Positions 25,010 to 32,859 of a DNA stretch of 64,000 bases are shown piece by piece. Source of the DNA: Candidatus Villigracilis propinquus (GTDB lineage Bacteria > Chloroflexota > Anaerolineae > Anaerolineales > Villigracilaceae); the NCBI GenBank assembly GCA_016714565.1, contig JADKDM010000019.1:1-64000 (forward strand), read 5' to 3'. How positions within the stretch are numbered: the first letter of the stretch is position 1; each line of letters opens with the position of its first letter. Position numbers and translations under genes: made by a program. The notes beneath the pieces are model-generated. The model made no database searches and was not told the origin of the DNA. It was given only the letters and a program-made list of their open reading frames with translations.

Positions 25010-26899
25010 TTAGCGGATGAACAACTGGACGTCGATATGTTCCCATGTGCCGCCAGCTTCGACGTAGGTAACGATCTTGCCTTCAGCTTCAGCAGCCTGC
25101 AAAGTCTCATTGAGACCAGCCAGAGTAGTGGAGTCCAAAATATCGACCTCACCACCGAGGAGCAAAGCTTCTGCAGATTCGGGGGTAATGATCTGGATGA
25201 CGAGGTTCGGGGAAGCAGGAGCGCCACCGACCCAATTTTCATTGGCAGCAAAGACCAGTTTCTCGCCCTTGACCCATTCAACCAACTTGTAAGGACCATA
25301 GGAGAGAGGAGTCTCGGCTACGCGAGGATCGGTTGCCCAATCCTTGGCAGGAAGGTCACCCAACTGATGGGAAGGATAGATCGGCCAAACAGGAACGAAG
25401 TATAGCGGGTCCTGAACACCGGGGATCCAGGTCTGGGTGTAACCATTGTCAGTGAATTCAGCGCTTGCGGTCTTATCGCAAGTGATGAAGGAGGTCGCGC
25501 CGGATTCGGGATCGCAGGAGATCTTCTGACCAAGAGCGAGGTCAGCGCCAGTAACAGGTGTGCCATCTTCCCATTTCAAGCCGTCGATCAGCTCGAACTT
25601 GGAGACCAATTGCTTCATGGTGACGGTTCCACCGGTGAATTCAACTTTCTCACCAGCAGCGTTGATGACGAACACGCCAGCGGCGAGGTCAACCACGTTA
25701 CCATCGGCATCCACAACCTTGGTGCCTTCAGAAACCTCAACATCGTTATTGACGGTGCCGCCATTTTCGAGTGTCGGGAGTTCCTTCACCAGGGTAGCCT
25801 TGAAGTCATAGTTCAAGTGGGTTTCCTGTGCAGGGCGGATGATCTGGTAGGCAATGTTGGCTACGAAAGCATCTTCAACCAGGGTGAACAAGGAAGCAGG
25901 TTCCTGTGTGAAACCGAGGATGACAGTGTCGGAACCGGTCTTGGCCCATTCCTGAACGTTGTAGTTGTAGTATTCCTGTCCAGGAGCGGGAGCGAAACCG
26001 GTCAAATCAGCAGAGGTCGCGAAGGTTTCGGTGCGGTTGAACAGAGGAATGGAAGGAACATCCTTGGTGAATTCCTGCTGTACGATGGTGTACGCAGCAA
26101 TGCGGTCGTCTTTGATGAGGGTGTTGTTCGCCAACTTGATATTGGTGCTGGCGAGTTCATTACACCAACCCATGCCGTTCTGACCAGCCCAGCCGTTTTC
26201 GGGCAGAGGGATCTGATCGCAAGCATAGAGTGTCTGACCACCAGGATCAGCCTGACCAACCCAAGCGAACGCGCCCAATTCATAATCACGGCGGGCGAGA
26301 CCAGTGGTATCGCCGAACCACCAGGAGGCGGGAGCGTGCAAGCGGATGACCTGAACACCGCACTCAGCCATCTGAGCTTCCCAAATGGCAGCCCAAGTCT
26401 GGCGGAAAGCAGCGGAGGTGGTGGTGAACTTCAGGGAGAGCTGATCACCAGCGGCATTGGCGCGGAAGTCGGCGCCTTCGGCCAAAGTCCAGCCAGCTTC
26501 GTCGAGCAAAGCGGCGCCCTTGGCGGGATCGTATTCGTATACGGTGACATTCTCATCGCCAGCGTAAGCCCAGTGAGCGCGCGGGATGAAAGTGTTCATG
26601 ACCAGGGAAGCCTGCTGTTCTTCATTGAGAAGAGGATACACAGACTTGATCAAGTCAGCTTTGTTGGTGCAGTAGGACAAAGCCTGGCGCACCTTGAGAT
26701 CGCCCAAGATCGGGTGGGGGGTGGTGAAGGAAGTCTGTGCAGCAGCTTCGGTAGCAGCAGGAGCTTCAGTAGCAACGGCAGCTTCGGTAGCAGCAGCAGG
26801 AGCTTCAGTGGCAACAGGAGCGGTGCCACCGCAAGCGGAGAGGATTACACTGGCAATGACCAGCAAACCCATAACAAAAAACAAACGGTTTCGTAACAT
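25010..26899 (-). CDS. Family-5 solute-binding lipoprotein with circularly permuted domain order
   Basis: 629 residues from the ATG at 26899, behind GGAGGAG. Lipobox ILSAC (Cys23), then an Ala/Thr/Glu linker (24-57). The motifs come in rotated order. First the C-lobe set: DLKVRQALSYCTNKADL (68-84), YDPAKGAALLDEAGW (123-137), VPSIPLFNRTETFATS (281-296). Then the N-lobe set: SDTVILGFTQEPASLF (323-338), GLKWEDGTPVTGAD (440-453), SYGPYKLVEWVKGEK (533-547), GEVDILDS (583-590), TWEHIDVQL (618-626), where the protein ends. The paralogue at 18549 has them in the usual order. Each lobe is complete, so the fold may be intact. First gene of the importer operon, under the promoter at 27047. Confidence 0.93.
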   Translation of the reverse strand: MLRNRLFFVMGLLVIASVILSACGGTAPVATEAPAAATEAAVATEAPAATEAAAQTSFTTPHPILGDLKVRQALSYCTNKADLIKSVYPLLNEEQQASLVMNTFIPRAHWAYAGDENVTVYEYDPAKGAALLDEAGWTLAEGADFRANAAGDQLSLKFTTTSAAFRQTWAAIWEAQMAECGVQVIRLHAPASWWFGDTTGLARRDYELGAFAWVGQADPGGQTLYACDQIPLPENGWAGQNGMGWCNELASTNIKLANNTLIKDDRIAAYTIVQQEFTKDVPSIPLFNRTETFATSADLTGFAPAPGQEYYNYNVQEWAKTGSDTVILGFTQEPASLFTLVEDAFVANIAYQIIRPAQETHLNYDFKATLVKELPTLENGGTVNNDVEVSEGTKVVDADGNVVDLAAGVFVINAAGEKVEFTGGTVTMKQLVSKFELIDGLKWEDGTPVTGADLALGQKISCDPESGATSFITCDKTASAEFTDNGYTQTWIPGVQDPLYFVPVWPIYPSHQLGDLPAKDWATDPRVAETPLSYGPYKLVEWVKGEKLVFAANENWVGGAPASPNLVIQIITPESAEALLLGGEVDILDSTTLAGLNETLQAAEAEGKIVTYVEAGGTWEHIDVQLFIR

Positions 26900-27046
26900 G
26901 GTTTTTTCTCCTCCAAAGAAGAAAATGTAGGGGGTAGATTTTTTGGACACAAATTAAACTTGCGTTTTATTTATATCTAGTGTTGTTTCACCTCCTTCCA
27001 TCATGCAAAACAAAATGGTTCGTAAAAACCAAAACTATCAAATCAG

Positions 27047-27074
27047 ATTATACCTAATTCCTTAGGCACGTCAA
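27047..27074 (-). promoter_or_regulatory. Promoter of the permuted binding-protein operon
   Basis: On the minus strand TTGACG (27069-27074), a 16-base spacer and a perfect TATAAT (27047-27052). Transcription would start near 27040, leaving a leader of about 140 bases before the ATG at 26899. The leader has no obvious riboswitch fold by eye. Confidence 0.65.
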
Positions 27075-27411
27075 CAAGCACCTCTAAGTATAAGATGTAT
27101 AGTCACTTTTTACATAGAAAACAGCGCAACAAATGCCCAAAAACCCCTCTGGAGGACTGTTTTTAGAGGGCGGGAGGATGGTTTGACCTTATATTTTTCC
27201 TTCATTTTTCGCCTCATACGGACCGAATATCCGGTTCCAACCATCCAATTATCACCTACGCCTGAGCTATTTTGCCCTGCAATAATACTGCCATCCCCAA
27301 ATGCATTTTCCCTTTACAATAAATTCTACTAAACCAATTGGATTTATTGTATACACTAATAATTCAGCGTATGGATTATGTCAATACTTTTGAAAACCCG
27401 CCCTGCCATCG

Positions 27412-27440
27412 TTGACAAGCCATACTTCCTAACATAGAAT
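27412..27440 (+). promoter_or_regulatory. mscL promoter
   Basis: TTGACA (27412-27417), a 17-base spacer and TAGAAT (27435-27440), followed by AAGGAG (27458-27463) nine bases before the mscL ATG. Looks like a constitutive vegetative promoter. Confidence 0.75.
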
Positions 27441-27471
27441 CCAAACATCATCCCTTCAAGGAGCAATCAAT

Positions 27472-27870
27472 ATGCTAAAAGAATTCAAGGAATTCGTCAT
27501 GCGCGGCAACGTGCTGGATCTCGCCGTGGGCGTCATCATCGGCGGCGCATTTGGAAAGATCGTCGGCTCACTGGTCAACGACATCCTCATGCCGTTGGTG
27601 GGAAGCCTCATGGGTGGAGTCAGCTTCAGCGAACGAGTCTCCATGGTTAACGGCGTGGAACTCCACTGGGGATTGTTCATCCAAACCGTGATCGACTTCC
27701 TCATCATTGCCTTTGTGATCTTCCTTATCATCAAAGCCGCCAACAAGGTGAAGAAAGCTCCCGCACCTGCTCCCGCCGCAGAGCCGACCACGAAGGAATG
27801 CCCGCACTGCTTTAGCACCATTTCCATCAAAGCCACCCGCTGCCCCAACTGCACTTCTGAACTCAAATAA
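27472..27870 (+). CDS. mscL: Large-conductance mechanosensitive channel MscL with a C-terminal zinc ribbon
   Basis: 132 residues. The N-terminus is a classic Msc[41 protein letters not shown], a periplasmic loop and the second helix (about 66-90). The usual C-terminal helix bundle is replaced by a Pro/Ala linker and a CxxC-x10-CxxC ribbon (Cys110, 113, 124, 127). MscL opens under extreme membrane tension during osmotic down-shock. The ribbon tail is known on some MscL proteins; its role is unclear. Confidence 0.95.
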   Translation: MLKEFKEFVMRGNVLDLAVGVIIGGAFGKIVGSLVNDILMPLVGSLMGGVSFSERVSMVNGVELHWGLFIQTVIDFLIIAFVIFLIIKAANKVKKAPAPAPAAEPTTKECPHCFSTISIKATRCPNCTSELK

Positions 27871-27888
27871 ATATAGAAAAGGAAAACA

Positions 27889-27925
27889 AAAATTCAGGCG
27901 GAGGTAAAACCTCCGCCTGAATTTT
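27889..27925 (+). terminator. mscL terminator
   Basis: Arms AAAATTCAGGCGGAGGT (27889-27905) and ACCTCCGCCTGAATTTT (27909-27925), 17 perfect pairs. The final TTTT is part of the stem. It lies directly before the helicase start, only 13 bases away. Confidence 0.75.
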
Positions 27926-27938
27926 CCAGTCACTCATA

Positions 27939-30071
27939 ATGAATTTTCTCGATAAACTCAACCCACAACAAAAGAGCGCTGTCACAGCGGGGGACGGTGC
28001 CGTTTTGGTCATCGCAGGCCCGGGGTCAGGAAAGACGCGGGTACTCACTCAACGCGTTGCTTATCTCATCGCGTCCGAAGGAGTCCGCCCGTGGCAAATC
28101 CTCGCGGTGACTTTTACAAACAAAGCTGCGAAGGAAATGCAGGAACGCGTCAACGGGATGCTGAACTCGCAGGCCACCGAAGGCATCATGCTCGGCACGT
28201 TCCACTCGATCTGCGCGCGCATTCTCAGGCGCGAAGCGGACAACCTCCCGCTTGAATCCAACTTTGTTATTTTCGATTCTGACGATCAGGAAAGAATCGT
28301 CAAAGCCATTATTCGTGAATTTAATTTGAACGAAAAGTTATACCGCCCGGCCAGCATTCACGCTTCGATCTCGCGTGCGAAGAACGAACTCATCGGTGCG
28401 GACGATTATCCGATCAACACCTATCGCGACGAAGTGGTGAAGCGCGTGTATGCCGAATATCAAAAGCGGCTCGTCTCCATGAACGCCGTGGACTTTGATG
28501 ACATTCTGGTTTACACCGCGCGCCTGCTGGAAGAAAACCCCGCCGTGCGCGACAAGTACGCCCAGCGTTTTCGCCACGTGCTCGTGGACGAGTTTCAGGA
28601 TACCAACCTCGCGCAATACGCCTTGGTAAAGCAGCTCGCTTCATATCATAAGAATATTTTCTGCGTGGGTGATCCCGATCAATCGGTGTACGGCTGGCGT
28701 GGCGCGGACTATCGCAATGTGCAGCGCTTTGAACAGGATTTCCCCGATGCGCGCGTGGTTTTGCTTGAACAAAATTATCGCTCGCATCAAAACATTCTCG
28801 ATGCCGCCACAGGCGTTATTGACCGCGCGCGCAACCGCACCAAGAAAAGACTCTTCAGTGACCGCGGCGAAGGCGACCGCATCTTCTTTTATGAAGCGCG
28901 TGACGATTACGGCGAAGCATCTTTTGTGGTGGATACGATTGCACAACTCGTCGCCTCAGGTGATTTCGAACCCGGCGAATGCGCGGTAATGTATCGCACC
29001 AACGCCATGTCCCGTTTAATTGAAGAAGCATTTTTGCAAGCGCGGCTTCCCTATCGCCTGGTCGGCGCGCAACGCTTTTATGGACGCCGCGAAGTCAAGG
29101 ATGCCATCGCATTCCTGCGCCTCGTCCACAACCCCGCAGACGAAGCCAGCCTCGACCGCATCATCAACGTCCCGCCGCGTGGCATCGGTGAAAAGACTCT
29201 CACCACCCTGCACATGATCGCGCGTCAAAATGAAACTTCGCCCGCCGCCATTTTGCTCGACCTCGCTCGCGGCGCAGACTCACCTTTTTATAAATCCTTC
29301 ACGGGCCGCGCCGCCGTTCCGCTCGCTGATTTTGGCGGCATGTTGTCAACCTGGCGCGCGCTCGCCGCAACCCGCACCATCCCCGAACTCTTCGACAAAA
29401 TTTTGCAGGATGTCAATTACAAAGATCACGTCGTTGAAGATAACTCGGAAGAAAGCGCAGACCGCTGGGAAAACGTGCAGGAGTTGAAGCGCCTCGCGAT
29501 GGATTATTCCACGCGCACGATGGATGAGTTCCTTGAGAACATCGCGCTCATCGCCGATCAAGACACCATCACCGACGCGAACGCGCCCACCCTGCTCACC
29601 CTCCACGCCGCCAAGGGACTTGAGTTCCGCGCGGTCTTCATCGTCGGTCTCGACGACGGCATCATTCCGCACAGCCGCTCCTTCGACGAGCCCGAACAAA
29701 TGGAAGAAGAACGCCGCCTCTTTTACGTAGGCATCACCCGCGCGAAAGATAAACTTTATTTCCTGCGCGCCATTCAACGCGGCGGACGCGGCATGGCCGA
29801 AGAAACCTATCCTTCCCGATTCATTGATGATATTCCCGAAGCCCTGCTTGTTGGAAAAACCCGCACCGGGCGCTCGACTTTATCGCGCGGATCATTTGGC
29901 AGCTCAAGCTCATCCTCCAACTCGAACTGGACGCTTCCTCCTCCGCCCCGGCCTGCTCCTGTTGCTACCAGCAAATACAACGCTGGGACACGCATCAAGC
30001 ACGCCGTGTGGGGCGAAGGCATCGTCCTGGAGAAAACATGCAATACACCAACCTCGGAAAAACTGGATTGA
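27939..30071 (+). CDS. UvrD/PcrA-type DNA helicase with a replaced C-terminal end
   Basis: 710 residues. Walker A AGPGSGKTR (26-34), motif Ia TFTNKAAKEM, motif II VDEFQDTN, motif III GDPDQSVYGWRGAD, motif IV LEQNYRSH, and LTLHAAKGLEF and FYVGITRAKDKLY late. After a Ser/Pro linker it reaches the Tudor-like tail motif (AGTRIKHAVWGEGIVLEK), but then reads only CNTPTSEKLD and stops inside the next gene. In PcrA/UvrD this Tudor domain continues for about 40 more residues and contacts RNA polymerase. Roles: nucleotide excision and mismatch repair, removal of stalled polymerase. No obvious ribosome site; the start follows the mscL terminator. Confidence 0.92.
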   Translation: MNFLDKLNPQQKSAVTAGDGAVLVIAGPGSGKTRVLTQRVAYLIASEGVRPWQILAVTFTNKAAKEMQERVNGMLNSQATEGIMLGTFHSICARILRREADNLPLESNFVIFDSDDQERIVKAIIREFNLNEKLYRPASIHASISRAKNELIGADDYPINTYRDEVVKRVYAEYQKRLVSMNAVDFDDILVYTARLLEENPAVRDKYAQRFRHVLVDEFQDTNLAQYALVKQLASYHKNIFCVGDPDQSVYGWRGADYRNVQRFEQDFPDARVVLLEQNYRSHQNILDAATGVIDRARNRTKKRLFSDRGEGDRIFFYEARDDYGEASFVVDTIAQLVASGDFEPGECAVMYRTNAMSRLIEEAFLQARLPYRLVGAQRFYGRREVKDAIAFLRLVHNPADEASLDRIINVPPRGIGEKTLTTLHMIARQNETSPAAILLDLARGADSPFYKSFTGRAAVPLADFGGMLSTWRALAATRTIPELFDKILQDVNYKDHVVEDNSEESADRWENVQELKRLAMDYSTRTMDEFLENIALIADQDTITDANAPTLLTLHAAKGLEFRAVFIVGLDDGIIPHSRSFDEPEQMEEERRLFYVGITRAKDKLYFLRAIQRGGRGMAEETYPSRFIDDIPEALLVGKTRTGRSTLSRGSFGSSSSSSNSNWTLPPPPRPAPVATSKYNAGTRIKHAVWGEGIVLEKTCNTPTSEKLD

Positions 30072-31021
30072 AAGTCTCACGCCTGTGTTTGGGCATGATG
30101 ACCTATGGCTCGAAGAAATGGCGCGAGTGGGTATTAGATGAAGAACAAGCCAAACCCTTCGTCAAACGCGCGTTGGATGCAGGTATTAACTTCTTTGACA
30201 CAGCGGATGTGTACTCAACCGGGGAAAGTGAAAAAATTACGGGCAACGTACTTCGTCACTTCGGAGTGAAACGTGAAAACGTGATCGTCGCCACCAAAGT
30301 CCACGGCCAAATGAGCGACGATGTAAATGATCGCGGCCTCTCCCGCAAACACATCATGGACTCCATCGACAAATCCCTCAAACGCCTGCAAATGGATTAC
30401 GTGGACTTGTATCAGATCCACCGCTGGGATTACAACACCCCCATCGAAGAAACAATGGAAGCATTGAACGATGTCGTCCGTGCAGGCAAGGCAAGATACA
30501 TCGGCGCATCGTCCATGTTTGCGTGGCAATTCATGAAAGCCTTGCATGTCTCTGAAATGAACGGCTGGGCAAAGTTCGTGTCCATGCAGAATCACTACAA
30601 CCTCGTCTATCGCGAGGAAGAACGCGAGATGATTCCGCTGTGCAAAGATCAGGGCATCGGACTCATCCCGTGGAGCCCGATGGCACGCGGATTTTTCGCA
30701 GGCAACCGCAAACGCGGTGGAGGCGGCGAAACGGCTCGCGCCCAAAGCGACCCATTCGCAGACCAACTCTATTTCCGTGAAGAGGATTTTGTCATCGCCG
30801 AGCGCGCAGCGGAAGTGGCAAAGGCACATAATGCCACCGCTTCGCAGATCGCATTGGCTTGGGTGTTGAGCAAACCCCATATCTCTGCACCCATTATCGG
30901 ATCCAGCAAGATCGAGCATTTGGATCAGGCCATTGCCGCTTTGGATATCAAATTATCGGAAGACGAGATCAAAAGTCTGGAAGCGTTATATCAACCTCAC
31001 CCGATTTTAGGCCACGCATAA
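30038..31021 (+). CDS. Aldo/keto reductase
   Basis: 327 residues from ATG 30038 (MQYTNLGKTGLKVSRLCLGM), with GGAG upstream; an ATG at 30008 would lie deep inside the helicase gene. The TIM-barrel family motifs are present: FFDTADVYSTGESE with catalytic Asp/Tyr, VATKVHG, VDLYQIHRWD, LIPWSPMARGFF, and the late NADPH site IIGSSKIEHLDQAI. YghZ/oxidoreductase-like; substrate unknown. Its first 34 bases overlap the helicase end. Confidence 0.92.
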   Translation: MQYTNLGKTGLKVSRLCLGMMTYGSKKWREWVLDEEQAKPFVKRALDAGINFFDTADVYSTGESEKITGNVLRHFGVKRENVIVATKVHGQMSDDVNDRGLSRKHIMDSIDKSLKRLQMDYVDLYQIHRWDYNTPIEETMEALNDVVRAGKARYIGASSMFAWQFMKALHVSEMNGWAKFVSMQNHYNLVYREEEREMIPLCKDQGIGLIPWSPMARGFFAGNRKRGGGGETARAQSDPFADQLYFREEDFVIAERAAEVAKAHNATASQIALAWVLSKPHISAPIIGSSKIEHLDQAIAALDIKLSEDEIKSLEALYQPHPILGHA

Positions 31022-31474
31022 ATGTATTTCAAAATTTTATACCTCGGCTTCAAGGTTTATTGCTTTCTCTTTCGCCCCATCCGTATAGGGGTCCGAATGG
31101 TGATGATCCAAAAAAATGAAGTGTTGTTGATCCGGCACACCTACTTGAACGGATGGTTTTTACCGGGCGGCGGGGTGAAACGCCGCGAGACGCTGGAGCA
31201 GGCCGCACGCCGTGAAGCCCACGAGGAAACAGGTGCAGACATCAAGGAAGCAAAATTGATCGGGGTATTTACAAATTTCGCGCAATGGAAGACCGATCAC
31301 ACCACTGTGTTTTTATGCAGCGACTTCAAGATAACCGGGAAGCCGGACGGTGAGATAGCAGAGATGCGCACATTCCCATTGACGGAATTGCCGCCCGATA
31401 TGTATTCAGTACACCGCAGCCTGATGGAAAAATTCAAGGCAGGCACAATATCTTCTCCATTTGGAGAATGGTAG
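31022..31474 (+). CDS. NUDIX hydrolase
   Basis: 150 residues, starting on the base after the preceding stop (TAAATG), so coupled to the aldo/keto reductase. The NUDIX box is GGVKRRETLEQAARREAHEE followed by TGA (about residues 45-67), with the REXXEE metal ligands intact. A hydrophobic N-terminus (YLGFKVYCFLFRPIRIGVRM) precedes it. Such enzymes cleave nucleoside diphosphate derivatives; the substrate is not predictable. Confidence 0.9.
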   Translation: MYFKILYLGFKVYCFLFRPIRIGVRMVMIQKNEVLLIRHTYLNGWFLPGGGVKRRETLEQAARREAHEETGADIKEAKLIGVFTNFAQWKTDHTTVFLCSDFKITGKPDGEIAEMRTFPLTELPPDMYSVHRSLMEKFKAGTISSPFGEW

Positions 31475-31555
31475 CCGTATAGCATGATCTGTAGGGAAAT
31501 TAAAGCTTATTCCTGTGTTAAAACAAAAATAGCTTTTCGGGGGATTCACAGACGG

Positions 31556-31561
31556 TATAAT
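31556..31561 (+). promoter_or_regulatory. Probable -10 box for the nucleotidyltransferase gene
   Basis: GGTATAATAC gives TATAAT at 31556-31561, 40 bases before the ATG at 31601. The matching -35 (TTTTCG, 16-base spacer) is weak, so this may need an activator. Confidence 0.45.
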
Positions 31562-31600
31562 ACAGACTAATAAAATTCAACTTCACAATGGACATAAACC

Positions 31601-32629
31601 ATGACAAATGAATCCCTAAAGATCGTCATACCAATGGCAGGCTGGGGCACGCGCATGAGACCTCACACCTGGAGCAAGCCAAAACCGCTCGTGAGTGTGG
31701 CGGGCAAAACATCGCTCGAACATTTAATGGACATGTTCAAATCCCTGCCAGACCCTGAAAACTCAGAATTCATCTTTATTGTTGGGCCATTTTTAGGTGA
31801 GATGCAAATCCCCGCTTTTATAAAAGAGAATTACCCAAACCTCAAGGCACATTACGTGGTGCAGCATGAGATGAAGGGACAATCGCACGCGCTGGCACTG
31901 GCCCGCGAATATTTGCGCGGACCGATGATCATGTGCTTCTCAGACACGTTAATGGAAACGGACTTCTCCTTCCTCGCAACAGAACAAGCGGACGGGGTGG
32001 CCTGGGTAATGCCTGTCGAAGACCCGCGCCGCTTTGGCGTGGCAGAGAAAGGCACAGACGGCTGGGTGAAGCGTTTCATTGAAAAACCCCAAAGCATGGA
32101 CAATAACCTTGTGGTGGTTGGGTGTTATTACTTCAAGAATTCCGATACGCTGCTCGCCGCCATTGACGACCAGATGAAGCGCGGCGTAATGCTCAAGAAC
32201 GAATACTTCCTGACCGATGCCATTTCCATCATGATCGAAAGCGGAGCGAAGGTACGCACCCAGAAGATCGGCACCTGGCTGGATACAGGAACCATTGAAG
32301 CGACACTGGACACGAACAAAATTCTGCTGGAAAAACAAGGTTCAAAGGTTGTAAAGTTCAAAGGTTCAAACGTTGAGATCGTGGAGCCTGTATCCATTCA
32401 TGAATCGGCTGAGATATCCAATTCCACCATTGGACCGTACGCGTCCATTGGGGCGAACTGCAGGATACAGAATTCACAGATCGCGGAGAGTATTCTCGAA
32501 GCGGATTGTGAGATCAATGATGCGGCGCTGAGTCGCTCGTTGATCGGCAAACAGGCAAAGGTTAAGGGAAGAGGCGACGGTCACGTCATGCAATTGAACA
32601 TCGGCGATACGAGTTCCATCATCCAATGA
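31601..32629 (+). CDS. Sugar-phosphate nucleotidyltransferase with a left-handed beta-helix tail
   Basis: 342 residues. NTP_transferase core with PMAGWGTRMRPHTWSKPKPL (11-30) and the CFSDTLMETDF Asp site; residues about 265-330 are hexapeptide repeats (SAEISNSTIGPYASIGANCR). The class makes NDP-sugars (glucose-1-P thymidylyl- or mannose-1-P guanylyl-type) for cell-surface polymers. Between the two domains sits KQGSKVVKFKGSNVEIVEP (about 245-263), encoded by a heptad-like DNA repeat (32340-32375). The last codons overlap the next gene (ATGA). Confidence 0.88.
   Translation: MTNESLKIVIPMAGWGTRMRPHTWSKPKPLVSVAGKTSLEHLMDMFKSLPDPENSEFIFIVGPFLGEMQIPAFIKENYPNLKAHYVVQHEMKGQSHALALAREYLRGPMIMCFSDTLMETDFSFLATEQADGVAWVMPVEDPRRFGVAEKGTDGWVKRFIEKPQSMDNNLVVVGCYYFKNSDTLLAAIDDQMKRGVMLKNEYFLTDAISIMIESGAKVRTQKIGTWLDTGTIEATLDTNKILLEKQGSKVVKFKGSNVEIVEPVSIHESAEISNSTIGPYASIGANCRIQNSQIAESILEADCEINDAALSRSLIGKQAKVKGRGDGHVMQLNIGDTSSIIQ
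32340..32375 (+). repeat. In-frame simple repeat inside the nucleotidyltransferase gene
   Basis: Repeats of GTTCAAAGGTTGTAAAG-type words (GTTCAAAGG, GTAAAG, GTTCAAAGG, GTTCAAACG) over about 36 bases at the linker between catalytic and beta-helix domains. It keeps the frame. Similar in style to the array at 55757 in the biotin carboxylase gene. Confidence 0.6.
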
Positions 32630-32841
32630 TCATGGAAGCTGTTGAATGCCGTTCTGACACGGAATACGCGGAACGCCCCCTTTCACTGGTATGGCAGGGA
32701 CGTCGCTATGAGATCGCGGAAATTATTTCGCGCTGGCATGGGCCGGGTGAAAAAGGCTTTCGCGTAAAAACAGCGAACGGGCTCGCTTTTGAATTGACCT
32801 ATCACGAAATTTCAGATGACTGGCATGTGCAGCCTATCTAA
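32626..32841 (+). CDS. Small protein, DUF6504-like
   Basis: 71 residues. Start ATG at 32626 overlaps the previous stop; MEAVECRS at 32632 is an equal choice. One compact domain: LVWQGRRYEIAEIISRWHGP, then FRVKTANGLAFELTYHE and WHVQPI. The pattern, a short all-beta protein with a W-G-R-R-Y core, is seen in small conserved proteins of this phylum, sometimes next to DNA polymerase genes. No function is known to me. Confidence 0.72.
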   Translation: MIMEAVECRSDTEYAERPLSLVWQGRRYEIAEIISRWHGPGEKGFRVKTANGLAFELTYHEISDDWHVQPI

Positions 32842-32859
32842 AGCCAAACAGGAGACTCA

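Larger units (their letters stand above)
26900..27471. other. Divergent promoter region between the importer operon and mscL
   Basis: 572 bases. It contains the leftward importer promoter (27047-27074), the rightward mscL promoter (27412-27440) and an AT-rich centre with a short hairpin-like CCCCTCTGGAGGACTG stretch near 27145. No gene is visible. Confidence 0.65.

Noticed and set aside
25610..26896. Long open frame on the plus strand opposite the permuted binding protein
   Set aside because: It mirrors a highly expressed gene with strong codon bias, has no ribosome site or family motif, and the minus-strand protein is certain.
26900..27040. Riboswitch in the leader of the importer operon
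   Set aside because: No conserved core or clear multi-stem fold could be recognised by eye; the leader is AT-rich.
29346..29777. Open frame opposite the helicase gene
   Set aside because: Shadow of the helicase codons; no start signal.
31022..31100. Signal peptide on the NUDIX protein
   Set aside because: The hydrophobic start has no cleavage site and NUDIX enzymes are cytosolic; probably part of the fold.
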